Shown: positions 18,702 to 26,917 of the stretch, piece after piece
How positions within the stretch are numbered: the first letter of the stretch is position 1
Layout: each line of letters starts with the position of its first letter
Assembly: GCF_002007235.1 (NCBI RefSeq)
Contig: NZ_MUHW01000011.1
Coordinates: forward strand, 1-64,000
DNA length: 64,000 nucleotides
DNA from: Oribacterium sp. C9
GTDB taxonomy: Bacteria > Bacillota > Clostridia > Lachnospirales > Lachnospiraceae
Direction of reading: 5' to 3'
Position numbers and translations under genes: made by a program
The notes under the pieces: model-generated
The model's input: the letters and a program-made list of their open reading frames with translations, nothing else
The model's database searches: none
What the model was told of the DNA's origin: nothing

Positions 18702-19616
18702 TTACGTGAAGTCCCTTACTATTTTTATGTACTCTGTAGCGTGGTAAGGCAGGTAGCTGTTCTTACGATACGCGGCAACAAAATTGATAGGTGTGCTTGG
18801 TTCTCCTACAGAAAAGTATCTAAGGGGCTTTTCAAGCTTCATATGTTTCAAGTGAGTTTCAGTGATGAAGCAAACTCCATAATTACGTGAGGCCAGCTCG
18901 GCTTCGGCTCTTATGTTGCTTGTCTCAAGTATGATATTCGGAGTGATATGCTGCTGTCTGAAGAGTCTGTCAACTATGGTTCTGGTACGCTGATTAGGAT
19001 TTTGCATTATCACGCCTTGATCGTGTTCAACAAGATGTTTAAGGTCAAGGTGAGGATATCGGCATCCCTCCATGGGATAGGCAAACTCACACAGTGGATT
19101 GTCTGGAGACATAACAAGAACCATCTCTTCATGGCTAATGATCTCTGTTTCTATATTTTGATTAGCATCAGGCTGGTTGTAAAAGGCAAGGTCAATGCTG
19201 CCGTTCAGGATCATTTCATTAAGATGGCTTGAACTTGATTCATGGATCTGTATCTTAACCTTTGGATATAGACTATGGAAAATAGGAAGTGTACAAGGGA
19301 GCATATAGGTTCCTCTCATGGCAGGGAAGCCTACATTGAGAAGGCCGGAATCGTGCTTTAATATATCACCAACTTCCTGGTCCAGTTCTTTTTTCAGGTT
19401 TAATATTTCTTTTGCCTTTGCAATATAACGTTCGCCAATATAGGTGGGAACATATCTGTTTCCAATACGGTTAAACAAAGGCTGACCAACGTAAGACTCG
19501 GTATTTTGAAGAAATCTCGATAATGATGGCTGTGTAAGGAAAAGTGCTTCTGCGGCTTTTGAAATATTACCGTGTTCTTCAATCGCAAGAATGTATGAAA
19601 GGTCTTTGAAATCCAT
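18702..19616 (-). CDS. LysR-family transcriptional regulator, copy 2
   Basis: This 304-residue protein has an N-terminal helix-turn-helix (NISKAAEALFLTQPSLSRFL) and a LysR effector domain. It is divergent from PrpF copy 2, a typical LysR arrangement, and mirrors E. coli ybhD beside ybhHIJ. The palindrome ATAGG-N5-CCTAT before hydratase copy 2 and citD fits the LysR T-N11-A rule, and this protein is the best candidate to bind it. A GAAGGGAG site precedes the start. Confidence 0.92.
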   Translation of the reverse strand: MDFKDLSYILAIEEHGNISKAAEALFLTQPSLSRFLQNTESYVGQPLFNRIGNRYVPTYIGERYIAKAKEILNLKKELDQEVGDILKHDSGLLNVGFPAMRGTYMLPCTLPIFHSLYPKVKIQIHESSSSHLNEMILNGSIDLAFYNQPDANQNIETEIISHEEMVLVMSPDNPLCEFAYPMEGCRYPHLDLKHLVEHDQGVIMQNPNQRTRTIVDRLFRQQHITPNIILETSNIRAEAELASRNYGVCFITETHLKHMKLEKPLRYFSVGEPSTPINFVAAYRKNSYLPYHATEYIKIVRDFT

Positions 19617-19668
19617 ATGATTCTCCCTTCTTAAATATGATTAAACATACCATTTTCACAACTATACG

Positions 19669-19812
19669 TCCAATGCATATTTTTTATCGAATAAATGCAT
19701 TGGATATATATAAATACAAATGATATCGTATAGACATAGATAAACAGATGCGCGCTGTTCATTGAAAACTCAGGGAAGTATCTCTCACACTCCCCCGATG
19801 AGAGATACTTCC
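19669..19812. promoter_or_regulatory. Divergent control region between LysR copy 2 and PrpF copy 2
   Basis: It holds two strong inverted repeats. TCCAATGCAT (19669-19678) and ATGCATTGGA (19695-19704) are separated by 16 bases. GGAAGTATCTCTC (19774-19786) and GAGAGATACTTCC (19800-19812) have a 13-base loop and no T run. The first may be an operator. The second may be a hairpin in the isomerase leader or an operator. The rest of 19617-19899 is AT-rich promoter-like sequence. Confidence 0.55.
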
Positions 19813-19899
19813 GAAAAGTGAAAAGATTATATAAATCTCTCGCTTTGGCTGTTCCTGTATCCGATTTTTTGGACATGGGACTATATGAAGGAGGTTCAC

Positions 19900-21063
19900 A
19901 TGACAGAAGTGCATGAGGGTATGATCAAGCTGCCGGTTTCCATCATCAGAGGAGGAACCAGCAAGGGTGTATATATTTTGGAAGAGGATCTTCCAAAGGA
20001 TAAAAATGAATGGGATGCAGTTCTTCTCAGAATGATGGGCAGTCCCGACCGTAAACAGATAGATGGTCTTGGCGGATCCCAGTCCGTTACAAGTAAGGTT
20101 GCCATAATAAAGAAGTCAGAAAGACCGGATGCGGATGTTGATTATACATTTGCTCAGGTATCGGTAGATAAACCAATCGTAAGTTATAAAGGAAATTGCG
20201 GAAATATTTCCTCAGGCGTAGGACCCTTTGCAATAGAAAAGGGACTTGTAGAAGCAAGGGAAGGAACTACAAGTGTACGCATATATAATACAAATACAGA
20301 CAAGATAATCGTTGGAGAAGTAAGCACTAAGAATGGTGAAGTGAAGTACGAAGGCGATTTTGCCATCGCAGGTGTGCCGGGAACAGCGTCTCCCATAAAG
20401 CTTAAGTTCGTAGATCCTTCAGGAACACTTGGAAACGGACTTCTTCCTACAGGCAATGTAGTGGATGTTCTCGAGGTTCCGGGTTACGGAAAAGTTGAAG
20501 TATCAATAGTTGATGCGGCAAATCCACTGGTTTTTGCAAAGGCTGTTGACCTCGGACTTAAGGGAGGCGAAACACCTGATGAGATAAACGGCGATGAAGA
20601 AAAGCTTGATCTTCTTGAAAAAGTAAGAGGTCTTGCGGCTGTAAAGCTCGGATTAATTTCAGATTACACAAAGTCAGCCTGGGAGACACCGGGAATTCCG
20701 AAGATGACCTTTGTAGCAGAGGCTGCCGACTATACAACAGCAGATGGCAAGGCACTTAAGAAATCAGATATCGATCTTCTTTCCAGAATGATGTCCATGC
20801 AGAAGGCTCATCCGAGCTATGCCATGACAGGTGCCATGTGTACAGCTGCGGCAGCAGTCATCAAGGGAAGTATCGTCAATCAGGTACTTTCAAAGGATAC
20901 AGATACACAGTTTATCCGTATAGGACATGCAAGCGGAGTGCTCGAATGCGGCGTTGACTATGTTGAAGATGCAGAGAATAAGGATGTTCCTAAGATCGAT
21001 GACACCTTTGGATTCAGAACTGCAAACCTCATCATGGAAGGTAAGGCTGTCATTAGACTTTGA
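19900..21063 (+). CDS. PrpF-family isomerase (YbhH-like), copy 2
   Basis: This 387-residue PrpF-family protein has RGGTSKG, MGSPDRKQIDG, NCGN (Cys100) and a C-terminal GHASGV. I chose ATG 19900 over 19885 because the ribosome site AAGGAGG lies between them. It begins the cluster PrpF - carrier - hydratase opposite LysR copy 2, matching E. coli ybhHIJ in content. Predicted role: double-bond isomerisation of an unsaturated tricarboxylate, most likely trans-aconitate to cis-aconitate. Confidence 0.87.
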   Translation: MTEVHEGMIKLPVSIIRGGTSKGVYILEEDLPKDKNEWDAVLLRMMGSPDRKQIDGLGGSQSVTSKVAIIKKSERPDADVDYTFAQVSVDKPIVSYKGNCGNISSGVGPFAIEKGLVEAREGTTSVRIYNTNTDKIIVGEVSTKNGEVKYEGDFAIAGVPGTASPIKLKFVDPSGTLGNGLLPTGNVVDVLEVPGYGKVEVSIVDAANPLVFAKAVDLGLKGGETPDEINGDEEKLDLLEKVRGLAAVKLGLISDYTKSAWETPGIPKMTFVAEAADYTTADGKALKKSDIDLLSRMMSMQKAHPSYAMTGAMCTAAAAVIKGSIVNQVLSKDTDTQFIRIGHASGVLECGVDYVEDAENKDVPKIDDTFGFRTANLIMEGKAVIRL

Positions 21064-21086
21064 TAGAGTATAAGAGTATAGAAATA

Positions 21087-21119
21087 GAGAGAAATAAAGA
21101 GAAATAAAGAGAAATAAAG
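21087..21119 (+). repeat. Purine-rich 10-bp tandem repeat
   Basis: The unit AGAGAAATAA is repeated about three times in the gap between PrpF copy 2 and the carrier gene. There is no coding capacity and no terminator here, so the repeat is probably transcribed. Confidence 0.8.
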
Positions 21120-21210
21120 TAAGATGGTAGAGTTCGTTTTACCTGTGTGAAAAAGGGTGAAGGTATACAGGTAAACGTTAATACAATGTATATTTCAGGA
21201 GATACAGATT

Positions 21211-22476
21211 ATGAATTTCGCATTAATATCCCTTGTGGTACTTGCTATAGTAGTTGCCATAGGATTTATAAAAAAGATCAACATAGGTTTCTTTTCAATC
21301 GGCGCAGCATTTCTTCTCGGTCTTGCCGGAGATCTTTCAGCAAAGGACATCACAAAAGGCTTTTCAAGTTCAATGTTCGTAACACTGGTTGGTGTAACCT
21401 TCCTTTTCGGTATGGCATCACAGAACGGAACACTGGATCTTTTTTCAAAAAAGGTCGTTGCTCTTGTAGGCAAGAGAACATATCTTATTCCTGTTCTTAT
21501 GTTTGCGCTTTCAGCATTTATCTCAGCTATCGGACCCGGACACATCGCAGCCGGAATTCTCATGACAACATTTGCAGTATACCTTGCATTTGAGCTTGAT
21601 ATCAATCCTATGGCTACAGCGCTTTATGCTAAGCTCGGTGCCAATGCAGGCTGCGCGTCGCCTTTGTCAATGACGGGTATTCTCGCGAAGAACCTCAGTG
21701 AGCCTCTCGGATATACAGGATTTGGATTACACCTTTTCCTTACAACACTTCTTTCAGGCTTTGTATTTACAGCTATCATGTATATCTACTACAAGGGCTA
21801 CAAGGTTAAGGCAGACAATCCTCTTAAGCTTTCAGATATTCCTGCATTCAATCGTAATCAGAAGATCACAATGTTTGCTATCGCTGTTATGGTCGTATGC
21901 TGTATCGGTTTCAAGCTCGACACAGGCCTTTTCGCATTTGTTGCGGCAGCAGTTCTGATCCTTCTCGGATGTGCAGATGAAAAGAAGGCCATCAAGGGAA
22001 TTCCATGGGGAACACTGATGCTCATCTGTGGTGTAGGTCTTCTCGTTAATGTTATCGATAAGCTTGGCGGTATCACACTTATCTCTGATTTCTTAAGCTC
22101 ACTTATGACAAAGAGCACAGCAACTCCTATTATGGCAGCTACATCCGGAATCCTTTCATGGGTAAGCTCAACAACAGGTGTTGTAATGCCTACACTTTAT
22201 CCTATCGCTGATAACATCGTTAAGAACTTCGGCGATGGAGTAAGCTATGTTGAGATCATCTCATCACTTACAGCTACATCATTTGCAGCTGCCATCAGCC
22301 CTCTTTCAACAGGTGGTGCTATCATCATGTCTTCTTACTCTGCAGCCAAGGAGACAACAACAGAAGAGATGAACAAGATGTTCCGTACACTTTTCCTTCT
22401 TTCTGTTATGAACGTAGTTATCAATGTGGTTATGTCAGCTCTCGGAGTATTTAATCTCGGCGGACTTTTCTACTGA
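21211..22476 (+). CDS. MatC-like dicarboxylate/tricarboxylate carrier
   Basis: This 421-residue integral membrane protein has about 11 helices. Its N-terminal half resembles the MatC (malonate/dicarboxylate carrier) domain, and the whole fits the ion-transporter superfamily that includes SLC13/CitM carriers. Both halves hold short SPLS motifs (GCASPLSMTG; AAISPLSTGGA), a hallmark of the substrate and Na+ sites. It lies between the isomerase and the hydratase, as ybhI does in E. coli. Expected role: uptake of the carboxylate degraded by its neighbours. Substrate and coupling ion are not proven. Confidence 0.82.
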   Translation: MNFALISLVVLAIVVAIGFIKKINIGFFSIGAAFLLGLAGDLSAKDITKGFSSSMFVTLVGVTFLFGMASQNGTLDLFSKKVVALVGKRTYLIPVLMFALSAFISAIGPGHIAAGILMTTFAVYLAFELDINPMATALYAKLGANAGCASPLSMTGILAKNLSEPLGYTGFGLHLFLTTLLSGFVFTAIMYIYYKGYKVKADNPLKLSDIPAFNRNQKITMFAIAVMVVCCIGFKLDTGLFAFVAAAVLILLGCADEKKAIKGIPWGTLMLICGVGLLVNVIDKLGGITLISDFLSSLMTKSTATPIMAATSGILSWVSSTTGVVMPTLYPIADNIVKNFGDGVSYVEIISSLTATSFAAAISPLSTGGAIIMSSYSAAKETTTEEMNKMFRTLFLLSVMNVVINVVMSALGVFNLGGLFY

Positions 22477-22513
22477 TGAGAAGATAATGATGTATCAAAT
22501 ATAAAGATGTTTA

Positions 22514-22566
22514 AAATGTACCGGTTTTACTGGAACTTGGATATGAAGTAAGACCGGTGCATTTTT
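22514..22566 (+). terminator. Terminator after the MatC-like carrier
   Basis: AAATGTACCGGT (22514-22525) pairs with ACCGGTGCATTT (22553-22564, one G-T pair), with an inner TACT/AGTA stem and trailing Ts. Confidence 0.88.
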
Positions 22567-22588
22567 ATTACGATAAAGAATATAAGAT

Positions 22589-22667
22589 ATAGGTAAAAAC
22601 TTATACATAATATTGTATACAATAGGAAAAACCTATACTTGGCATATAGATATAAATATTTTACTAT
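22589..22667 (+). promoter_or_regulatory. Promoter and LysR-type operator of hydratase copy 2
   Basis: The -35 box TTGGCA (22639-22644) and -10 box TACTAT (22662-22667) are 17 bases apart. The palindrome ATAGG-N5-CCTAT (22622-22636) ends two bases before the -35 box. A degenerate copy of the palindrome starts at 22589. The citD promoter has the same arrangement. The leader from 22675 to 22851 contains a second possible -10 (TATAGT near 22775). Confidence 0.75.
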
Positions 22668-22851
22668 TGTGTCATGTCAAATTAGAATAATTACATAAAA
22701 AGAAAAACACAGAGAAACAGAAAAAGGCGATATAATATACATGTTCATTTGTTAAAGTTACATGTGATATTGTATAGTTTGCTTAGTATCTACGTGCTCT
22801 TATGTTAGAATGTTGTTCCCCATAAGAAGGGAGTCATTAAGGAGGTTTATT

Positions 22852-25155
22852 ATGGTCAAGCTTCATGAAGGCGGCGTATATCTGGTAAACGGAACAGAAC
22901 TTGTTCCTGAGGCAGAGGCAGCCAAGGTAGAGCAGCTTACTGGCAAGGCTGCGGATAAGGCAGAGGCAAAGAAGGGTACCATTGCTTATGGTATCATGAA
23001 GTCACATAACACAAACGATACTATGGACAATCTTAAGATCAAGTTCGATGCCATGGTATCACATGATATCACATTCGTAGGTATCATTCAGACAGCGAGA
23101 GCTTCAGGTATGGAGAAGTTCCCACTTCCTTATGTTCTTACATGCTGCCACAATTCTCTTTGTGCAGTTGGCGGAACCATCAACGATGATGATCACTACT
23201 TCGGTCTCTCAGCAGCAAAGAAGTACGGTGGAATCTATGTACCACCACATGTTGCAGTTTGCCACCAGTTCATGCGTGAGAAGTTCGCAGGCGGCGGAAA
23301 GATGATTCTCGGATCAGACTCACACACACGTTACGGCGCACTCGGAACCATGGCTATCGGAGAGGGCGGTGGAGAGCTTTCAAAGCAGCTTCTCGAGCAG
23401 ACTTATGATGTTGCATATCCGGGTGTAGTTTGTATCTACCTTACAGGAAAGCCAGCACCATTTGTTGGACCTCATGATATCGCTCTTGCCATCGAGAGAG
23501 CAGTATTTAAGAACGGCTATGTTAAGAATAAGGTAATGGAGTTCGTAGGACCTGGTGTATCTTCCATGACAACAGATTTCAGAAACGGTGTCGATGTTAT
23601 GACAACAGAGACAACATGTCTTTCATCTGTATGGAGAACAGATGAGGATACAAAGGAGTTCCTTACCATGCATGGAAGAGGAGAGGATTTCAAGCAGCTT
23701 GATCCGTCAGAGGTTGCATACTATGACGGTTGTGTAGAAGTTGACCTTTCAGCTGTTCGTCCTATGATCGCCCTTCCATTCCACCCGTCAAATGCTTACG
23801 AGATCACAGAGCTCTATGACAACCTTGAGGATATCCTTCGTGAGACAGAGAAGGAAGCTGAGAAGGTTGCAGAGGGAAGAGCACACTTTACTCTTCTTGA
23901 CAAGATCACAGCTGATCACAAGCTTCAGGTACAGCAGGGTATCATCGCAGGATGTGCCGGCGGTAATTATACAAACGTTGTTGAGGCAGCTCATGCACTT
24001 AAGGGCAAGAGCATCGGTGACGGTGAGTTCTATCTCAGCGTATATCCGTCATCCCAGCCTGTTTATACAGACCTTGACCGTAAGGGGCTTCTTGCAGATC
24101 TTATGGATGCGGGTGCTATCATCCGTTCAGCATTCTGCGGACCTTGCTTCGGTGCAGGAGATACACCTGCAAACAATGCACTTTCTATCCGCCATACAAC
24201 ACGTAACTTCCCTAACCGTGAAGGTTCTAAGCCGGGTAACGGTCAGATGTCAGCTGTATGTCTTATGGATGCACGTTCAATCGCTGCTACAGCTGCTAAC
24301 GGCGGTAAGCTCACATCTGCTGAAGAGCTTGATTGCTGGGGCGACATCCCTGAGTACAACTACGATGACAAGGCTTACCAGAACAGATTATATCAGGGCT
24401 GGGGTAAGGCAGACCTTGATCAGGAGCTTCGTTTCGGACCAAATATCAAGGACTGGCCGGAGCAGGAGTCTATGACAGACAACATTCTTCTGAAGGTTGC
24501 TTCAAAGATCCTTGATCCTGTTACAACAACCGATGAGCTTATCCCATCAGGTGAGACTTCATCCTTCAGATCAAATCCTCTCGGACTTGCAGAGTTTACA
24601 CTTTCAAGAAGAGATCCTGAGTACGTAGGACGTGCAAAGGCTGTAAGAGATCTTGAGGCAGAGCGTAAGAACGGTACTGTTCCATCTGAGATAGCTGATG
24701 TATTTAAGGTTGTCAATACTATTCCGGGACAGGAAAGCGTTAAGGCTTCTGATGTGGAGATCGGTTCAACGATCTATTCCAACAAGCCGGGTGACGGTTC
24801 AGCTCGTGAGCAGGCTGCTTCCTGCCAGAGAGTACTTGGCGGTCTTGCAAACATCACTCAGGAGTATGCTACAAAGAGATACAGATCCAACTGTATGAAC
24901 TGGGGTATGGTTCCGTTCCATCTCAAAGGAGAGCCGGACAAGTTCGAAGTAGATGATTACATCTATGTTCCTGGCATCAAGAAGGCACTTCAGGATGATA
25001 AGCTTGAGGATATCAAGGCTTATGTTATCAAGGATGGCAAGGCAACAGAGATCGAGCTTTATGTTCTTCCTATGACTCCAAACGAGCGTCAGATCGTTCA
25101 GGACGGATGTCTCATCAACTTCAACAAGTTCGGTCATTCAAAGAACTTTGCTTAA
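22852..25155 (+). CDS. Aconitase-family hydratase (YbhJ-like), copy 2
   Basis: This 767-residue protein is a paralogue of the one at 7564-9855. It has [20 protein letters not shown], cluster ligands Cys368 (GCAGG), Cys429 and Cys432 (CGPC), and [13 protein letters not shown] in the swivel domain. I chose ATG 22852 because AAGGAGG lies 8 bases upstream; an in-frame ATG at 22810 lacks a site. The codon choice is strongly optimised (ATC instead of ATA), suggesting it is the major form. Expected reaction: cis-aconitate to citrate, supplying citrate lyase, whose genes follow under a matching promoter. Substrate not proven. Confidence 0.87.
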   Translation: MVKLHEGGVYLVNGTELVPEAEAAKVEQLTGKAADKAEAKKGTIAYGIMKSHNTNDTMDNLKIKFDAMVSHDITFVGIIQTARASGMEKFPLPYVLTCCHNSLCAVGGTINDDDHYFGLSAAKKYGGIYVPPHVAVCHQFMREKFAGGGKMILGSDSHTRYGALGTMAIGEGGGELSKQLLEQTYDVAYPGVVCIYLTGKPAPFVGPHDIALAIERAVFKNGYVKNKVMEFVGPGVSSMTTDFRNGVDVMTTETTCLSSVWRTDEDTKEFLTMHGRGEDFKQLDPSEVAYYDGCVEVDLSAVRPMIALPFHPSNAYEITELYDNLEDILRETEKEAEKVAEGRAHFTLLDKITADHKLQVQQGIIAGCAGGNYTNVVEAAHALKGKSIGDGEFYLSVYPSSQPVYTDLDRKGLLADLMDAGAIIRSAFCGPCFGAGDTPANNALSIRHTTRNFPNREGSKPGNGQMSAVCLMDARSIAATAANGGKLTSAEELDCWGDIPEYNYDDKAYQNRLYQGWGKADLDQELRFGPNIKDWPEQESMTDNILLKVASKILDPVTTTDELIPSGETSSFRSNPLGLAEFTLSRRDPEYVGRAKAVRDLEAERKNGTVPSEIADVFKVVNTIPGQESVKASDVEIGSTIYSNKPGDGSAREQAASCQRVLGGLANITQEYATKRYRSNCMNWGMVPFHLKGEPDKFEVDDYIYVPGIKKALQDDKLEDIKAYVIKDGKATEIELYVLPMTPNERQIVQDGCLINFNKFGHSKNFA

Positions 25156-25182
25156 TTAATAATCAGATAAATCAGTTTCAAG

Positions 25183-25216
25183 GTGCTGCGGAGATCATCT
25201 CCGTAGCACTTTTTTA
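25183..25216 (+). terminator. Terminator after hydratase copy 2
   Basis: GTGCTGCGGAG (25183-25193) pairs with CTCCGTAGCAC (25199-25209, one G-T pair), followed by a T run. Confidence 0.92.
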
Positions 25217-25401
25217 TAGTGGGAAGATGACGAAACGGAGCTTTCTAATCCGAAAAGAGGGGGATATCCTGTTGAATGACATCTCCAGGCATACTTTATT
25301 AAAAATTAAGAATTACAATGGATAAAAGCTATTTAAAAAATTAATACCCCAATTGCTTAAATTTGATAATGAAAAATAATTTTATAATATTTTAGGACAT
25401 G

Positions 25402-25472
25402 ATAAAGCGTTTTCAAGACAAAAAATATAGGATAAGCCTATGATTGCCATAATACGATAACTATTTTACTAT
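25402..25472 (+). promoter_or_regulatory. citD promoter, LysR-type operator and cre-like site
   Basis: The -35 box TTGCCA (25444-25449) and -10 box TACTAT (25467-25472) are 17 bases apart. The palindrome ATAGG-N5-CCTAT (25427-25441) ends two bases before the -35 box, exactly as at 22622. Upstream, ATAAAGCGTTTTCAAG (25402-25417) matches the core and right half of the CcpA cre consensus. Confidence 0.75.
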
Positions 25473-25713
25473 AGGTGCCATGCGTATTATTATTGAAATA
25501 CTACAATTAAAAAGTTTAAATTCCGTGATTGCTAGGATATAATTGCTAGTAGTTGGGGCGCGATACCTAAGCGCTGCGGGATGTGAAAATGATGACGAAT
25601 AAGAGCTGCTTTTTTCTATAATTTGCGACTTTTAGGACTCATTGTAAAAGAACTTTATGTAACATTGTTTGCGCGGGATCAAGGGGAAAGATCCTGCATC
25701 CAAGGAGGAAACT
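25473..25713 (+). other. Long untranslated leader of the citDEF transcript
   Basis: About 240 bases without a gene between the promoter and citD. Possible structure includes GCGC (25558-25561) with GCGC (25571-25574), and GGATC (25676-25680) with GATCC (25690-25694) just before the ribosome binding site. It does not match a riboswitch class I can recognise. Confidence 0.4.
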
Positions 25714-26013
25714 ATGGAAATTAAGAAACCTGCTGTAGCGGGCACTATGGAATCCAGTGACTGCCAGGTTACTGTTGAGCCTGGAGAGGGAAAGATCGAT
25801 TTCACATTGGACTCTGCAGTAGCTCATCAGTTCGGAAATCAGATCAAGAAGGTAACACTCGAGACATTAGCAAATCTTGGGGTAGATAACGTAAAGATTT
25901 CTATCGTTGATAAGGGTGCTCTTGATTGCACAATCAAGGCTCGTATCGAGGGAGCTGTTTTCCGTTCAGTAGACCAGTATAAAGATTTACCATGGGGAGG
26001 TGCAATCAGATGA
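25714..26013 (+). CDS. citD: Citrate lyase acyl carrier protein (gamma subunit) CitD
   Basis: This 99-residue protein is the acyl carrier of citrate lyase. The prosthetic group 2'-(5''-triphosphoribosyl)-3'-dephospho-CoA attaches to Ser14 in the motif AGTMESSD. The start at 25714 has AAGGAGG upstream; the reading frame extends to 25669 without a site. Its stop overlaps the citE start. The codon bias suggests high expression. Confidence 0.95.
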   Translation: MEIKKPAVAGTMESSDCQVTVEPGEGKIDFTLDSAVAHQFGNQIKKVTLETLANLGVDNVKISIVDKGALDCTIKARIEGAVFRSVDQYKDLPWGGAIR

Positions 26014-26915
26014 TTGAGAATCCTAATAAGAAAAGATTAAGAAGATCCATGATGTTCCTGAATGCTCAGAAGCCTTCACTCATTAAGGATCCGTATATTT
26101 ACAAGATTGACTCTCTCATGCTGGATCTCGAGGATGCAGTTGCTGTAACAGCGAAGGATACTGCAAGATTCTCTCTGTATCATGCTCTTAAGACCATTGA
26201 TTACAGAGGATCAGAGCGTGTAGTTCGTATCAACGGTCTCGATACAGATCTCTGGGAAGAGGATATCCGTGTCTGCGTAGCAGGTGGTGCTGATGTTATC
26301 CGTATTCCTAAGACAGAGGATGCTTCCATGGTTCGCGCGGTTGAAGAGAAGATCGTAGCAGCTGAGGAAGAGTTTAACAGAGAGCCTGGTTCAACTCTTA
26401 TCATGTCAGCTCTTGAGTCATGTAAGGGCGTTATGAATGCATATGAGGTATGTACATCATCAGATCGTATGATTGGTGTTGCCCTTTCAGGCGGTGACTA
26501 TACAAAGGATCTCCAGACACGCATCACAGGAACAGGTGTTGAGCTCATGGGTGCCCGTCAGCAGATGATCATCGCAGCTCGTGCAGCCGGCGTTCAGTGT
26601 TTCGATACAGTATGGACAAACCTTGATGATATGGAAGGTTTCCGTAAGGAAGTTCAGATGATACATGATATGGGATTTGATGGTAAGTCATGTATCAACC
26701 CTCGTCAGATCGACATCGTTCATGATATCTATACTCCTACTCAGAAGGAAATCATTTTCTCTGAGAAGGTAATCAAGGAGATCGATGACAAGAAGGCAAA
26801 GGGCATCGGTGTATTTACTGTTGACGGAAAGATGATCGATATCGCTTTCTATGACGGTGCAAAGAGAAACATCATGCTTGCAAAGGCTGCCGGAGTTTAT
26901 AAGGGGGATCTGTAA
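26010..26915 (+). CDS. citE: Citrate lyase beta subunit CitE (citryl-ACP lyase)
   Basis: This 301-residue TIM-barrel protein of the CitE family has SMMFLNAQKP, LDLEDAV and the metal and substrate motif SALESCKGVMNAYE. It cleaves citryl-ACP to oxaloacetate and acetyl-ACP. The start ATG overlaps the citD stop (ATGA), indicating translational coupling, and the site GGGGAGG lies in citD. citF follows after 2 bases. Confidence 0.96.
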   Translation: MIENPNKKRLRRSMMFLNAQKPSLIKDPYIYKIDSLMLDLEDAVAVTAKDTARFSLYHALKTIDYRGSERVVRINGLDTDLWEEDIRVCVAGGADVIRIPKTEDASMVRAVEEKIVAAEEEFNREPGSTLIMSALESCKGVMNAYEVCTSSDRMIGVALSGGDYTKDLQTRITGTGVELMGARQQMIIAARAAGVQCFDTVWTNLDDMEGFRKEVQMIHDMGFDGKSCINPRQIDIVHDIYTPTQKEIIFSEKVIKEIDDKKAKGIGVFTVDGKMIDIAFYDGAKRNIMLAKAAGVYKGDL

Positions 26916-26917
26916 TT

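Noticed and set aside
23792-24475. Same-strand frame of 227 codons within hydratase 2
   Set aside because: It is rich in Ser, Leu, Gln and Arg, has no ribosome site, and lies within a full-length conserved gene in another frame.
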